A stretch of 63,396 nucleotides of DNA from positions 1-63,396 of the forward strand of contig CAMFDJ010000018.1 of the NCBI GenBank assembly GCA_945949085.1. Reading direction: 5' to 3'. Positions 7,905 to 15,361 of the stretch are shown here, one piece after another. Within the stretch, counting starts at the first letter, position 1. Each line of letters opens with the position of its first letter. Source of the stretch: an uncultured Lachnospiraceae bacterium. Lineage in GTDB: Bacteria; Bacillota; Clostridia; Lachnospirales; Lachnospiraceae. The position numbers and the translations under genes were made by a program. The notes beneath the pieces are model-generated. The model was not told the origin of the DNA. It did not search any database and saw only the letters and a list, made by a program, of their open reading frames with translations.

Positions 7905-10808
7905 CTACATGCTCCACACGGCCCTGCTTCCCTTATCGCTTTTTGTAACCTCTAACCGGTTTTCCACCTGCAATTTCAGTTCTGCTACATGAGAGATGAT
8001 TCCAATCAGGCGATCCCCCGATGTTTCCCCAGCCAGTTCTCTTAGCATCTGCATTGCCTGATTACGGGACTGTTCATCCAAAGAGCCAAATCCCTCATCA
8101 ATAAACATCATATCAATCTGAATACCGCCCGCCATGCATCTGATGATATCCGACAGTCCCATCGACAGACAAAGTGCTGCCATAAATGATTCTCCCCCGG
8201 AAAGCGTTGCAATATCCCTGATATCTCCTGTAATTCTGGAGTACACCATGAAATCCAACCCTTCATTGGACTTCTGGCCTGCCACATCAAGTTCCTTGAT
8301 GCGCAGTTCGAATTGCCCCTGCGACATTTCCAAAAATCTGTCATTGGCAAGGGCCAGTATACGTTTCAAATACTCTCTCTGCAGATACGTCTCAAAATCC
8401 AGCTTTGCTTCGCCGCTAAGCCTGCCATCTGCCGTAGAAAGCAGGCAGTCCAACGGTGCCATTCGCTCCATAAGATTCTGACGCTTTTGCAAAAGCTGTG
8501 AGAGCCTCGAGAAAGCCTCCGCCTCTTTCTCTGCCTGTATCCGGCCTCTTTCCATTTGCTGTCTGCTTTCCTCACATTTCTGAAAAACCTCCTGCAAATA
8601 TTGTTTCAGCATCGCCTGCTCATCCGTTCCATAGCTTTCCGATAACCGGTCTGAAAGGCTGCGCCGGCTTTCAGAAAGTTCTTTCTCCCTCTCTTTACAC
8701 TCGCTTATTTTTTCTGACAGAATGAGAACCTGTTCTCTCAGCCCTCTCTCTGTCTCCTGCGCCTGTGTATAAGCCTCTTCCAGTTTACATAACTTCTCCT
8801 TTAGCGATATGATCCGTTCTCTGGCTTCCGCTTCCGTTTCAAATGAAAGAGTATCTGTAAAGCCTTCCAGAATAACCTCTATCTGCGCTGATGCGGACTG
8901 CAGATTGGAAAGCAGCTCCTTCTCTTTCATCGTCCGTTCCCGCGTCTGCTCCGATTGCTCCCTAAGCTCCTGCTCTCTCTTTCGATTTCCCGCCATCTCA
9001 TCTCTCTGTCTTTGCAGTGCCTGCTGCCTTTCCCAATAAACTTCTCCCTCACTTTTGCACTGCAAACGAAGTTCTTTCACCAGATCACTTGCAGATCCCT
9101 GCGCGTCCTCTGATAAATCGTCTGCAGAAATCTCCGGCAACGATTCTCCCTGCCATCCGCCCAGGATGCGTGCGACGCCTGCCTTCACGTCCTGAAACGC
9201 ATGTGCATAAGTCATTTGTTTCTCTCTGCTTTCCTGCGCAAGGAGCTGTGCCTGCCTTTGCGCCTGCTGCGTTTTGCGCTGCGAAAGCTCTACCTCCTCG
9301 CGGTCCGGAATATCCGCACATCCATCTGCCGGTTTTGGGTGTGAGAGCGAACCGCAAACAGGGCATGGTTTTCCCTCGGCAAGTTCCCTTGCCAAAATCC
9401 CCGCCTGTCCCTTTAAAAACAGCGCATAAAGATTTGTATAATGCAGCTGCGCCTGCTCATAGACCTCAATTGCCTGCTGCGCTTTTCCCTCTGCCTGCTT
9501 TTTTGCCTCTTCCAATCCGGCAAGTTCCCCTGCCTGTTTTTCCAGATTGATAATTTCATCATATTGTTTTTTCAGACTCCGGACGCGCTCTGTCACAGTG
9601 GCAAGCTCTCCATCCACCGAAACAGCTGTCTCAAGGCGTTTTCTGATATCAAAAAGCTCTGCCTGCTGCATGGCAAGCTTCTTTTCACAGGAAAGCAGTT
9701 CCTCCCTATGTGCAGCGGCCTGCCTCTCAATACTATGCTTTTTTGCCTGTGCTGCATCTCTCTTCTGATAAGAGGGGAGCATGTCAGAAAGACGCGTCAC
9801 TTCCTCCATCATTGACTGTTTCTGCTCACTTTGCATGCGCTTTGCCGTCTCTAATGCCATGTTGCTGCGCCTATGCTCCCCTTCCAGTTCCTCTTTCTGT
9901 CTCTCCTGTCTCTCAAGCATCTGTCTTGTCTCTGACAGGGCACTGCTTTTCTCCTCAAAAAGGCGCAACTCATTTTGCAGATCATCATATTGCTTTTGCT
10001 TCTGCCGAAATTCCTCCTGCCTGATCAGCAGATTGTCCTGTATCTGCCTGATACGTTCTGAAAGCACATCAAGCAGCTGCGCTCTGTGGAGATTCAGTGC
10101 ACTTTCGGCAGATACCCCTTGCTCTATGCCACCTATGGAAAAGACAGGCTTAAAATCCGAAAAGCATTCCATCTCTCGTTTACATAATATCATATTTTCT
10201 TCCACTTGCTCTTTGAGATCATTTCTGTTTTCGCGTAACAGATCCGTCATAACCGCACAAAATTCAGTGTGAAAAAGCTTGGAGAAGATTTTTTTCTTAT
10301 CCGCAGATTTTGCACGCAAGAGCTTCATAAAATCTCCCTGCGCGATCATCACAATCTGTGAAAACTGCCCGTAATCCAAACCGACCAGTTCTACTATCCT
10401 GTCATTTACCTCCTTCAGCTTTCCCGAAAAAACCTTTCCTCCCGGCGCGGTCAGTTCCGCAGTCTCCGTATATGCTTTTTTTCCCTGATTTCCATTTTTG
10501 CGTAAAAAATATCGCTCATAGGTTGGAATACGACGCACCATATAGATTCCATCCCTATGTGTAAATGTAAACTCCACATAAGTTTCCTGCGAATCGACGG
10601 CATATTGGCTGCGCATCATCCTGCCGCTCTTAATGTCACCGCTTGTCTTGCCGTAAAGAGCAAATGTGATGGCATCAAATATTGTTGTTTTTCCCGCACC
10701 GGTATCACCGCTGATCAGAAACAAAGACTCTGAAAGCCCCCCAAAATCTATCACCGTCTCTTCTGCAAAGGAACCGAATGCAGCCATCTTCACACTGACC
10801 GGTTTCAT
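7905..10808 (-). CDS. sbcC: Exonuclease SbcC, SMC-like ATPase subunit
   Basis: A 967-residue protein of the SbcCD (Rad50-Mre11 type) complex that processes DNA hairpins and double-strand ends. Walker A is [13 protein letters not shown] (about residues 34-46). Long coiled coils follow, with a zinc hook CPVCG near residue 482 at the apex. The C-terminal half has the signature LSGGES (about 869) and Walker B/D-loop [11 protein letters not shown] (about 900). The coiled-coil length is typical. Start and stop overlap with sbcD (ATGA type), so the pair is translationally coupled. Confidence 0.95.
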   Translation of the reverse strand: MKPVSVKMAAFGSFAEETVIDFGGLSESLFLISGDTGAGKTTIFDAITFALYGKTSGDIKSGRMMRSQYAVDSQETYVEFTFTHRDGIYMVRRIPTYERYFLRKNGNQGKKAYTETAELTAPGGKVFSGKLKEVNDRIVELVGLDYGQFSQIVMIAQGDFMKLLRAKSADKKKIFSKLFHTEFCAVMTDLLRENRNDLKEQVEENMILCKREMECFSDFKPVFSIGGIEQGVSAESALNLHRAQLLDVLSERIRQIQDNLLIRQEEFRQKQKQYDDLQNELRLFEEKSSALSETRQMLERQERQKEELEGEHRRSNMALETAKRMQSEQKQSMMEEVTRLSDMLPSYQKRDAAQAKKHSIERQAAAHREELLSCEKKLAMQQAELFDIRKRLETAVSVDGELATVTERVRSLKKQYDEIINLEKQAGELAGLEEAKKQAEGKAQQAIEVYEQAQLHYTNLYALFLKGQAGILARELAEGKPCPVCGSLSHPKPADGCADIPDREEVELSQRKTQQAQRQAQLLAQESREKQMTYAHAFQDVKAGVARILGGWQGESLPEISADDLSEDAQGSASDLVKELRLQCKSEGEVYWERQQALQRQRDEMAGNRKREQELREQSEQTRERTMKEKELLSNLQSASAQIEVILEGFTDTLSFETEAEARERIISLKEKLCKLEEAYTQAQETERGLREQVLILSEKISECKEREKELSESRRSLSDRLSESYGTDEQAMLKQYLQEVFQKCEESRQQMERGRIQAEKEAEAFSRLSQLLQKRQNLMERMAPLDCLLSTADGRLSGEAKLDFETYLQREYLKRILALANDRFLEMSQGQFELRIKELDVAGQKSNEGLDFMVYSRITGDIRDIATLSGGESFMAALCLSMGLSDIIRCMAGGIQIDMMFIDEGFGSLDEQSRNQAMQMLRELAGETSGDRLIGIISHVAELKLQVENRLEVTKSDKGSRAVWSM

Positions 10809-11995
10809 GTCTCATCATCCTCCCTTGCCATATGATAAACCATCTCAAACAATTCTTTTTCATTCTGTGTCATTTCCCGCCCATTCTGCTGCGCAAAAAA
10901 TTGCGCAAACAATGTCTCAAAATCCATCGACATATCTGCCATCTCCCGTTTTCCGGCTTCTTTCCGGCGAAGAACAGACTGCAACACAATTTCCAGATAA
11001 TGCGGATAACACTCCCTGATCCTCTCCATGACAAAATGTTCTGTCACCTCGTCCGTCAGCAGGATACTCACATAATCCTCACTATATCCAAAAGAAAGAA
11101 CCTCCTGCAGTGAACCCTCTATCTTACGCACACGCCTCTCCGGAATCAGCGGAAGATAAGAAATTTCCACTTCCTTTCCTTTATCGCCCAGCGTCACGAC
11201 AGTGATCGCCTTTTCATCCTTCTCTTCACTGACGGAATATGCCATAGGACAGCCACTGTAACGAAAATGCGCACTCCCACATTTCTGCGGTCTATGAATA
11301 TGTCCCATTGCCACATAATCAAACACAGACAAATGTCCGGTATCAATCTGATCGAGTGTTCCGACCGTCATGATTTCTGAATCTGTCCGTTCCGGTGCAT
11401 ACGTACCGGAAACAAAGAACTGATGTGTCAGGAGCACATTGCGCCGGGAGGTATCGATTTTCTCCCTCTTAAGAAGTGCCTCAAAATAAACATCATATTC
11501 ACTTCTTCCGCTCTCTCTTGCCTTTTTCACCAGCGCTTCATTCTCGGCATCGTCAAATGCGCAGCGCACCATAGCCGGTCTGATAAACGGAAGCAGGTAA
11601 AAATCCACTTCTCCCGCATCATCTGAAAGGGTTACCTTCCTGATATGCTCCTGCTTTCCCTGCGGTGGCATTCCAGCCACATATACCCGCTCCTTCTTCA
11701 GAATAGAGCTGGCATATTCCAGTCTCTGCGCCGAATCATGATTGCCGCTGATGATCAGGATTGGGATCTGTGGCGTAATCTCAGAAAGTGCCGTCAAAAA
11801 ATCATCAAACAACGCAACCGCCTCTGCACTCGGCACAGGCTTATCATAAATGTCCCCTGCCATCAGAATTGCATCCGGCTTTTCCTGCTTTGCAAGCGCG
11901 ACAATCTGACCCAGAATCACCCGCTGATCCTGGGTCAGATTATACCTGTAAAGTAGTTTTCCAATATGTAAATCTGACAAATGAAAAAAACGCAT
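10805..11995 (-). CDS. sbcD: Exonuclease SbcD, Mre11-like nuclease subunit
   Basis: A 396-residue calcineurin-like phosphoesterase, the nuclease partner of SbcC. The metal-binding motifs appear in order: DLHIGK near residue 9, AGDIYDK near 46, SGNHDS near 85 and GHIHRPQ near 230. A capping domain occupies the C-terminus. It overlaps sbcC and is followed upstream by a small protein of unknown function (12011-12331) 15 bases away. Confidence 0.95.
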   Translation of the reverse strand: MRFFHLSDLHIGKLLYRYNLTQDQRVILGQIVALAKQEKPDAILMAGDIYDKPVPSAEAVALFDDFLTALSEITPQIPILIISGNHDSAQRLEYASSILKKERVYVAGMPPQGKQEHIRKVTLSDDAGEVDFYLLPFIRPAMVRCAFDDAENEALVKKARESGRSEYDVYFEALLKREKIDTSRRNVLLTHQFFVSGTYAPERTDSEIMTVGTLDQIDTGHLSVFDYVAMGHIHRPQKCGSAHFRYSGCPMAYSVSEEKDEKAITVVTLGDKGKEVEISYLPLIPERRVRKIEGSLQEVLSFGYSEDYVSILLTDEVTEHFVMERIRECYPHYLEIVLQSVLRRKEAGKREMADMSMDFETLFAQFFAQQNGREMTQNEKELFEMVYHMAREDDET

Positions 11996-12010
11996 ATTGA
12001 CTCTCCCTTA

Positions 12011-12331
12011 CTATATCTCCCATGGTCTCTGTTCGCAGTATCCCATATGGTACAATTCTTTCACCTGATCATCCGGCTCTCCCATAGGTTCCAAAAGCGA
12101 AAGCATACGCAATACCTGTTTCTGATTTTCATTTTGCGGTGAGAACTCCTCAAGTGCATCCATAACATCCCTATGCCATCCGGCCATATCCAGATAACTG
12201 TCATCCTCCGACAACCCTGCCGCCTTTGACAAAATACCCAGAGCATACGCACACTCATAATTTCCTAAAATCACACTGGTCTGATTTTTTGATTTGATGA
12301 TCACTGCCTGTCTTGCAAGTTCCGGTACCAT
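12011..12331 (-). CDS. Small protein of unknown function upstream of sbcCD
   Basis: A 106-residue frame starting with an ATG preceded by GGGGAAG. It is acidic, without membrane segments, and includes the motif SVILGNYECAYALGILSKAAGL. I do not recognise a family. Its short distance to sbcD suggests one operon, so a link to DNA end processing is possible but not shown. The codon use looks normal for the neighbourhood. Confidence 0.65.
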   Translation of the reverse strand: MVPELARQAVIIKSKNQTSVILGNYECAYALGILSKAAGLSEDDSYLDMAGWHRDVMDALEEFSPQNENQKQVLRMLSLLEPMGEPDDQVKELYHMGYCEQRPWEI

Positions 12332-12398
12332 AATCTTCCCCTTTCTTCATACCTTTCTTCATACAATTCCATAAGCTATTGCGACATCATACCATCCA

Positions 12399-13952
12399 TT
12401 ATAACAGTCTGCTGTATTGCTCCAGATTCCAAACCTGCTGTGCCAGTCCGTCGTAAAACTCCGGCTCATGGCACACGAGAAGCACAGATCCCTTATATGC
12501 CTTGAGCGCACGCTTTAGTTCCTCCTTGGCATCCACATCCAGATGATTGGTGGGCTCGTCCAGGAGCAACAGATTTGTCTCTCTGTTGATTAGTTTACAT
12601 AATCTTACCTTCGCCTGTTCTCCGCCGCTTAAAACCTTCACCTTACTCTCAATGTGCTGCGTCGTCAGTCCGCACTTTGCAAGAGCACTTCTGACCTCAT
12701 ATTGCGTAAATCCCGGAAATTCCTCCCAGATCTCCTCTATTGCAGACTGATTTCCCGGTGTGATCTCCTGCTCAAAATAACCGATATGCAGATAATCGCC
12801 AAGTGTCACTTTCCCGGAAAGTGCCGGGATCATGCCGAGCACACTTTTTAAAAATGTAGTCTTTCCGATGCCGTTAGTTCCGACAATGGCAATCTTATCG
12901 CCCCGCTCCATGCGAAGATTGATGGGTTTTGACAAAGGCTTTTCGCCGTCGTATCCAATGACCAGGTCTGTCGTCTCAAATAAGACTTTCCCGGGCGTTC
13001 TGGCCTCCTTAAAATGAAACTCCGGCTTTGGCTTCTCTCTTGCCAGCTCAATCACGTCCATCTTATCCAGTTTTTTCTGCCGGGACATCGCCATATTTCT
13101 GGTTGCAACATTTGCCTTGTTTCGCGCCACAAAATCCTTCAGTTGCGCGATTTCCTTCTGCTGCTTTTTATAGGCGGCTTCGAGCTGCATTTTCTTCATC
13201 TCATAGACTTCCATGAACTTGTCATAATCGCCGACATAACGATTCAGCTCCTGATTCTCCATATGATAAATGATATTCACGACATCATTCAAAAAAGGAA
13301 TATCGTGAGAAATCAAAATAAAAGCATTTTCATATTCCTGCAGATAGCGCTTGAGCCATACAATATGATTTTCGTCCAGATAGTTCGTCGGCTCGTCCAA
13401 AAGCAGAATATCCGGTTTTTCCAGAAGGAGCTTTGCCAGAAGAAGCTTTGTACGCTGCCCGCCGGACAGGTCTGTCACATCGCGATCAAGATCCAACTGC
13501 AGCAGGTCAAAAGCTCTTGCCACCTCCTCAATTTTGGAATCGATGACATAAAAATCATGACTCGTCAGAAGATCCTGCAAGGTTCCCATTTCATCCAGAA
13601 GCTCAGCCATTTCATCCTCGCCTGCATCAGCCAGAAGCTCACAGATTTCATTGATCCGCGCTTCCATCTCAAACAGAAAGGAGAACGCACTCTCCAGCAC
13701 CTGCCGCATGGTCATGCCCTTTTCGAGCACTGTATGCTGGTCCAGATATCCCACTCGGACATGCTTTGCCCATTCCACCGTTCCTTCATCCGGCTGCAGT
13801 TTCCCCGTCACGATATTCATAAAGGTAGACTTTCCCTCGCCGTTTGCACCGATCAGACCGATGTGTTCGCCCGGCAACAGGCGGAATGACACGTTAGAAA
13901 AAATCGCCCGGTCTCCAAATCCATGACTTAAATTTGATACATCTAAAATCAT
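12399..13952 (-). CDS. ABC-F family ATPase (ribosome-associated type)
   Basis: A 517-residue protein with two ABC ATPase domains and no membrane domain, characteristic of ABC-F proteins that act on the ribosome E site. Domain 1: Walker A GANGEGKST (about 36), signature LSGGQRTKLLLAKLLL (about 153), Walker B LLLDEPTN. A charged linker with KKQQKEIAQLKDFVARNKA corresponds to the P-site tRNA interaction motif region (about 255-290). Domain 2: Walker A GTNGIGKTT (about 365), signature LSGGEQAKVRL (about 440). It resembles YkpA/YbiT-like members more than clear antibiotic-resistance members, but the subfamily cannot be decided here. A leader uORF upstream is reported separately. Shine-Dalgarno AGGAGAAGAAAA is strong. 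Confidence 0.85.
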   Translation of the reverse strand: MILDVSNLSHGFGDRAIFSNVSFRLLPGEHIGLIGANGEGKSTFMNIVTGKLQPDEGTVEWAKHVRVGYLDQHTVLEKGMTMRQVLESAFSFLFEMEARINEICELLADAGEDEMAELLDEMGTLQDLLTSHDFYVIDSKIEEVARAFDLLQLDLDRDVTDLSGGQRTKLLLAKLLLEKPDILLLDEPTNYLDENHIVWLKRYLQEYENAFILISHDIPFLNDVVNIIYHMENQELNRYVGDYDKFMEVYEMKKMQLEAAYKKQQKEIAQLKDFVARNKANVATRNMAMSRQKKLDKMDVIELAREKPKPEFHFKEARTPGKVLFETTDLVIGYDGEKPLSKPINLRMERGDKIAIVGTNGIGKTTFLKSVLGMIPALSGKVTLGDYLHIGYFEQEITPGNQSAIEEIWEEFPGFTQYEVRSALAKCGLTTQHIESKVKVLSGGEQAKVRLCKLINRETNLLLLDEPTNHLDVDAKEELKRALKAYKGSVLLVCHEPEFYDGLAQQVWNLEQYSRLL

Positions 13953-14100
13953 TTTTCTTCTCCTATGGTTTTCTTCATTTTCTCTTTAGAAAATCTTTCC
14001 AGTTTTTATTTTTTCCTTATAAAATGCCCATACTCTGTTCACATTTATGCGGTATTCTATCATCATCAAAGAAGTTAACGATGATCTACATACATACTTT

Positions 14101-14184
14101 TCAGGTTGGCTTATTGTTAGCTTCGACAAACAACAATACATGCTTTGCATGTTTCAACATATACCGTGAAACATTTGTTTTCAT
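14101..14184 (-). promoter_or_regulatory. Possible 27-codon leader ORF upstream of the ABC-F gene
   Basis: A minus-strand ORF starts with ATG at 14184 behind a GAGGGAGT Shine-Dalgarno and ends with TGA at 14103. It encodes 27 residues, MKTNVSRYMLKHAKHVLL followed by a short tail. Inside lie three successive hairpins: ATGTTTCA/TGAAACAT, CATGC/GCATG and TATTGTT/AACAATA. Such leaders with internal structure often regulate ABC-F genes by ribosome stalling. The rest of the 320-base gap to the gene (13953-14100) shows only weak pairing (ATCATC/GATGAT) and no clear promoter. Confidence 0.5.
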
Positions 14185-14203
14185 ACTCCCTCATTTTTCT
14201 CCT

Positions 14204-14235
14204 GAAAGGATGGTCATTTTAGCGACCATCCTTTC
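14204..14235. terminator. Possible terminator or attenuator hairpin
   Basis: A 12-bp perfect stem (GAAAGGATGGTC / GACCATCCTTTC) with an 8-base loop. It sits 37 bases past the stop codon of the upstream gene and 20 bases before the leader ORF. There is no U run on the minus strand, and only a short T-rich stretch on the plus strand, so its direction and function are open. Confidence 0.45.
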
Positions 14236-14271
14236 TATTTTGATACGGTCTCATGAACTGTCACTTCTCAT

Positions 14272-14916
14272 TCAATTCGGGCATATGGTACCTGCGCCGC
14301 CATCGTCTGCGATACGATTCGGGCAGGTAACATTTTTGCAGCTGTCGCACAGATTTCCCGTACACGCTTCTGTCAGGCTTTCAGGGACACCCTCCAAAAT
14401 TGTCACTGTAAAGAGCACCGATTTAAGCGGCTGTAATTGCCCTCCGGGTGAAACTGTGACCTCGCCTTGCGAGAGACAGGAAAGTGCCTGCAAAAGAGTG
14501 CATCCGGCATCTTCTTCCTCCCAGAATGTCAAACCTGAAACAGCTCTGCCGTACTGTCCCTGAAGGGTTCGGCGAAACATCTCATACCCGTTTCTGAGTG
14601 CGCACATGGCAATCTGGTCTGCCATATATCCTTTCCAGATTTCATCTTCCGAAAGAAACGATTCACACCATGCATCAGCAGCCTTGCCCAGCGTCATGAC
14701 TGCAAGAATTTTCTTCTCTTCTATGATACGGTAATATACATGCAATGATGTGCGCAAGGCAAACTGTACCATCATACTGCGAAGGAGACTCTGCTTACCT
14801 GCATCCAGCCTGTTTTGTTTACATAACACATCCACATCTTCACCTGACAGCCTGCATTTATATTGTAAAAAGTGAGTTTCCTGTTCTGCCTCAAACATAC
14901 GTCTTCGCCCTGCCAT
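14272..14916 (-). CDS. Possible MetH-activation-domain-like protein
   Basis: A 214-residue soluble protein. The C-terminal half has the arrangement seen in short Clostridial 'vitamin B12-dependent methionine synthase activation' proteins: SPGGQLQPLKSVLFTVTI (a P-x-KS motif) and then cysteines in CDSCKNVTCPNR. If correct, it would help reactivate a corrinoid protein, using the cysteines perhaps for a cluster or metal. No metH or cobalamin gene is adjacent, so the assignment is tentative. The ATG at 14916 follows GAAGGAGAG closely; Met7 is an alternative start. It is preceded by its own promoter and a structured leader. Confidence 0.4.
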   Translation of the reverse strand: MAGRRRMFEAEQETHFLQYKCRLSGEDVDVLCKQNRLDAGKQSLLRSMMVQFALRTSLHVYYRIIEEKKILAVMTLGKAADAWCESFLSEDEIWKGYMADQIAMCALRNGYEMFRRTLQGQYGRAVSGLTFWEEEDAGCTLLQALSCLSQGEVTVSPGGQLQPLKSVLFTVTILEGVPESLTEACTGNLCDSCKNVTCPNRIADDGGAGTICPN

Positions 14917-14928
14917 TCTCTCCTTCGA

Positions 14929-15000
14929 AATCAGACCTGATAACTGATACGGCAGCCAATCTGATTATTTCCGGTAACTGCTCCGTTATCTGATCTGATT
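14929..15000 (-). promoter_or_regulatory. Structured 5' leader (candidate cis-regulatory RNA)
   Basis: The segments AATCAGACCTGATAAC (14929-14944) and GTTATCTGATCTGATT (14985-15000) can pair 14 of 16 positions, leaving an internal loop. Inside, GCAG/CTGC and CCGG-containing bases give further stems. The structure sits between the promoter at 15028-15056 and the Shine-Dalgarno of the downstream gene. No known riboswitch class was recognised. Confidence 0.45.
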
Positions 15001-15027
15001 TATGTTCTTCCTATCACACTACATTCT

Positions 15028-15056
15028 ATCATACTTGGTGGAACACATTTTTTCAA
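15028..15056 (-). promoter_or_regulatory. Promoter of the MetH-activation-like gene
   Basis: Minus-strand TTGAAA (15051-15056), 17-base spacer, TATGAT (15028-15033). The start near 15021 puts the structured leader inside the transcript. Two direct copies of CATCAGTTACA (15069-15079 and 15081-15091, 12-base period) sit just upstream. Confidence 0.7.
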
Positions 15057-15098
15057 ACTATATTTTCACATCAGTTACAACATCAGTTACATAAAAAC

Positions 15099-15148
15099 AT
15101 CGGGCTACCGCCACAGGCACTTTTATGCCCCTTAAGCAATAACCCGAT
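15099..15148 (-). terminator. Terminator of the BlaI/M56 operon
   Basis: A 13-bp stem, ATCGGGCTACCGC with GCAATAACCCGAT, that pairs fully only if G-U pairs are allowed. On the minus strand it is followed by GTTTTTAT. The 24-base loop can fold further. It lies after the small ORF at 15178-15315 and ends that transcription unit. Confidence 0.65.
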
Positions 15149-15177
15149 TTTCCCTTTGATCTTCTAATCTCTTTCCT

Positions 15178-15315
15178 TTACTGCAACCGATATCCGCGCG
15201 AAATCAGATCCCTGATCCATTTCCAAAACGCTTCATCTTTTACTACGAGAATCTTTTCCCCCTCTATCTGATGAAAGGAAACGATTTTTGCCTCCTGATC
15301 AATCCATGCTTCCAT
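15178..15315 (-). CDS. Small ORF of 45 residues after the M56 peptidase
   Basis: An ORF too short for standard calling: ATG at 15315, TAA at 15180. It encodes 45 residues rich in Ile, Glu and aromatic residues (MEAWIDQEAKIVSFHQIE at the N-terminus, ending near DLISRGYRLQ). An AGGATCAGGG sequence precedes the start. It lies in a different frame from the end of the M56 gene, whose last bases (ATCGGAATGcacACAATAGAG) recur almost exactly just after its stop. It may therefore be a real small protein or the relocated end of the peptidase. Confidence 0.4.
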   Translation of the reverse strand: MEAWIDQEAKIVSFHQIEGEKILVVKDEAFWKWIRDLISRGYRLQ

Positions 15316-15361
15316 ATACCCTGATCCTTTCGTCCCTTCTCTATTGTATTCATTCCGATAT

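Noticed and set aside
13934..14563. Plus-strand ORF of 209 residues over the ABC-F leader
   Set aside because: It is antisense to the start of the ABC-F gene and the neighbouring gene and shows a composition typical of a shadow frame; the minus-strand leader ORF has the ribosome site.
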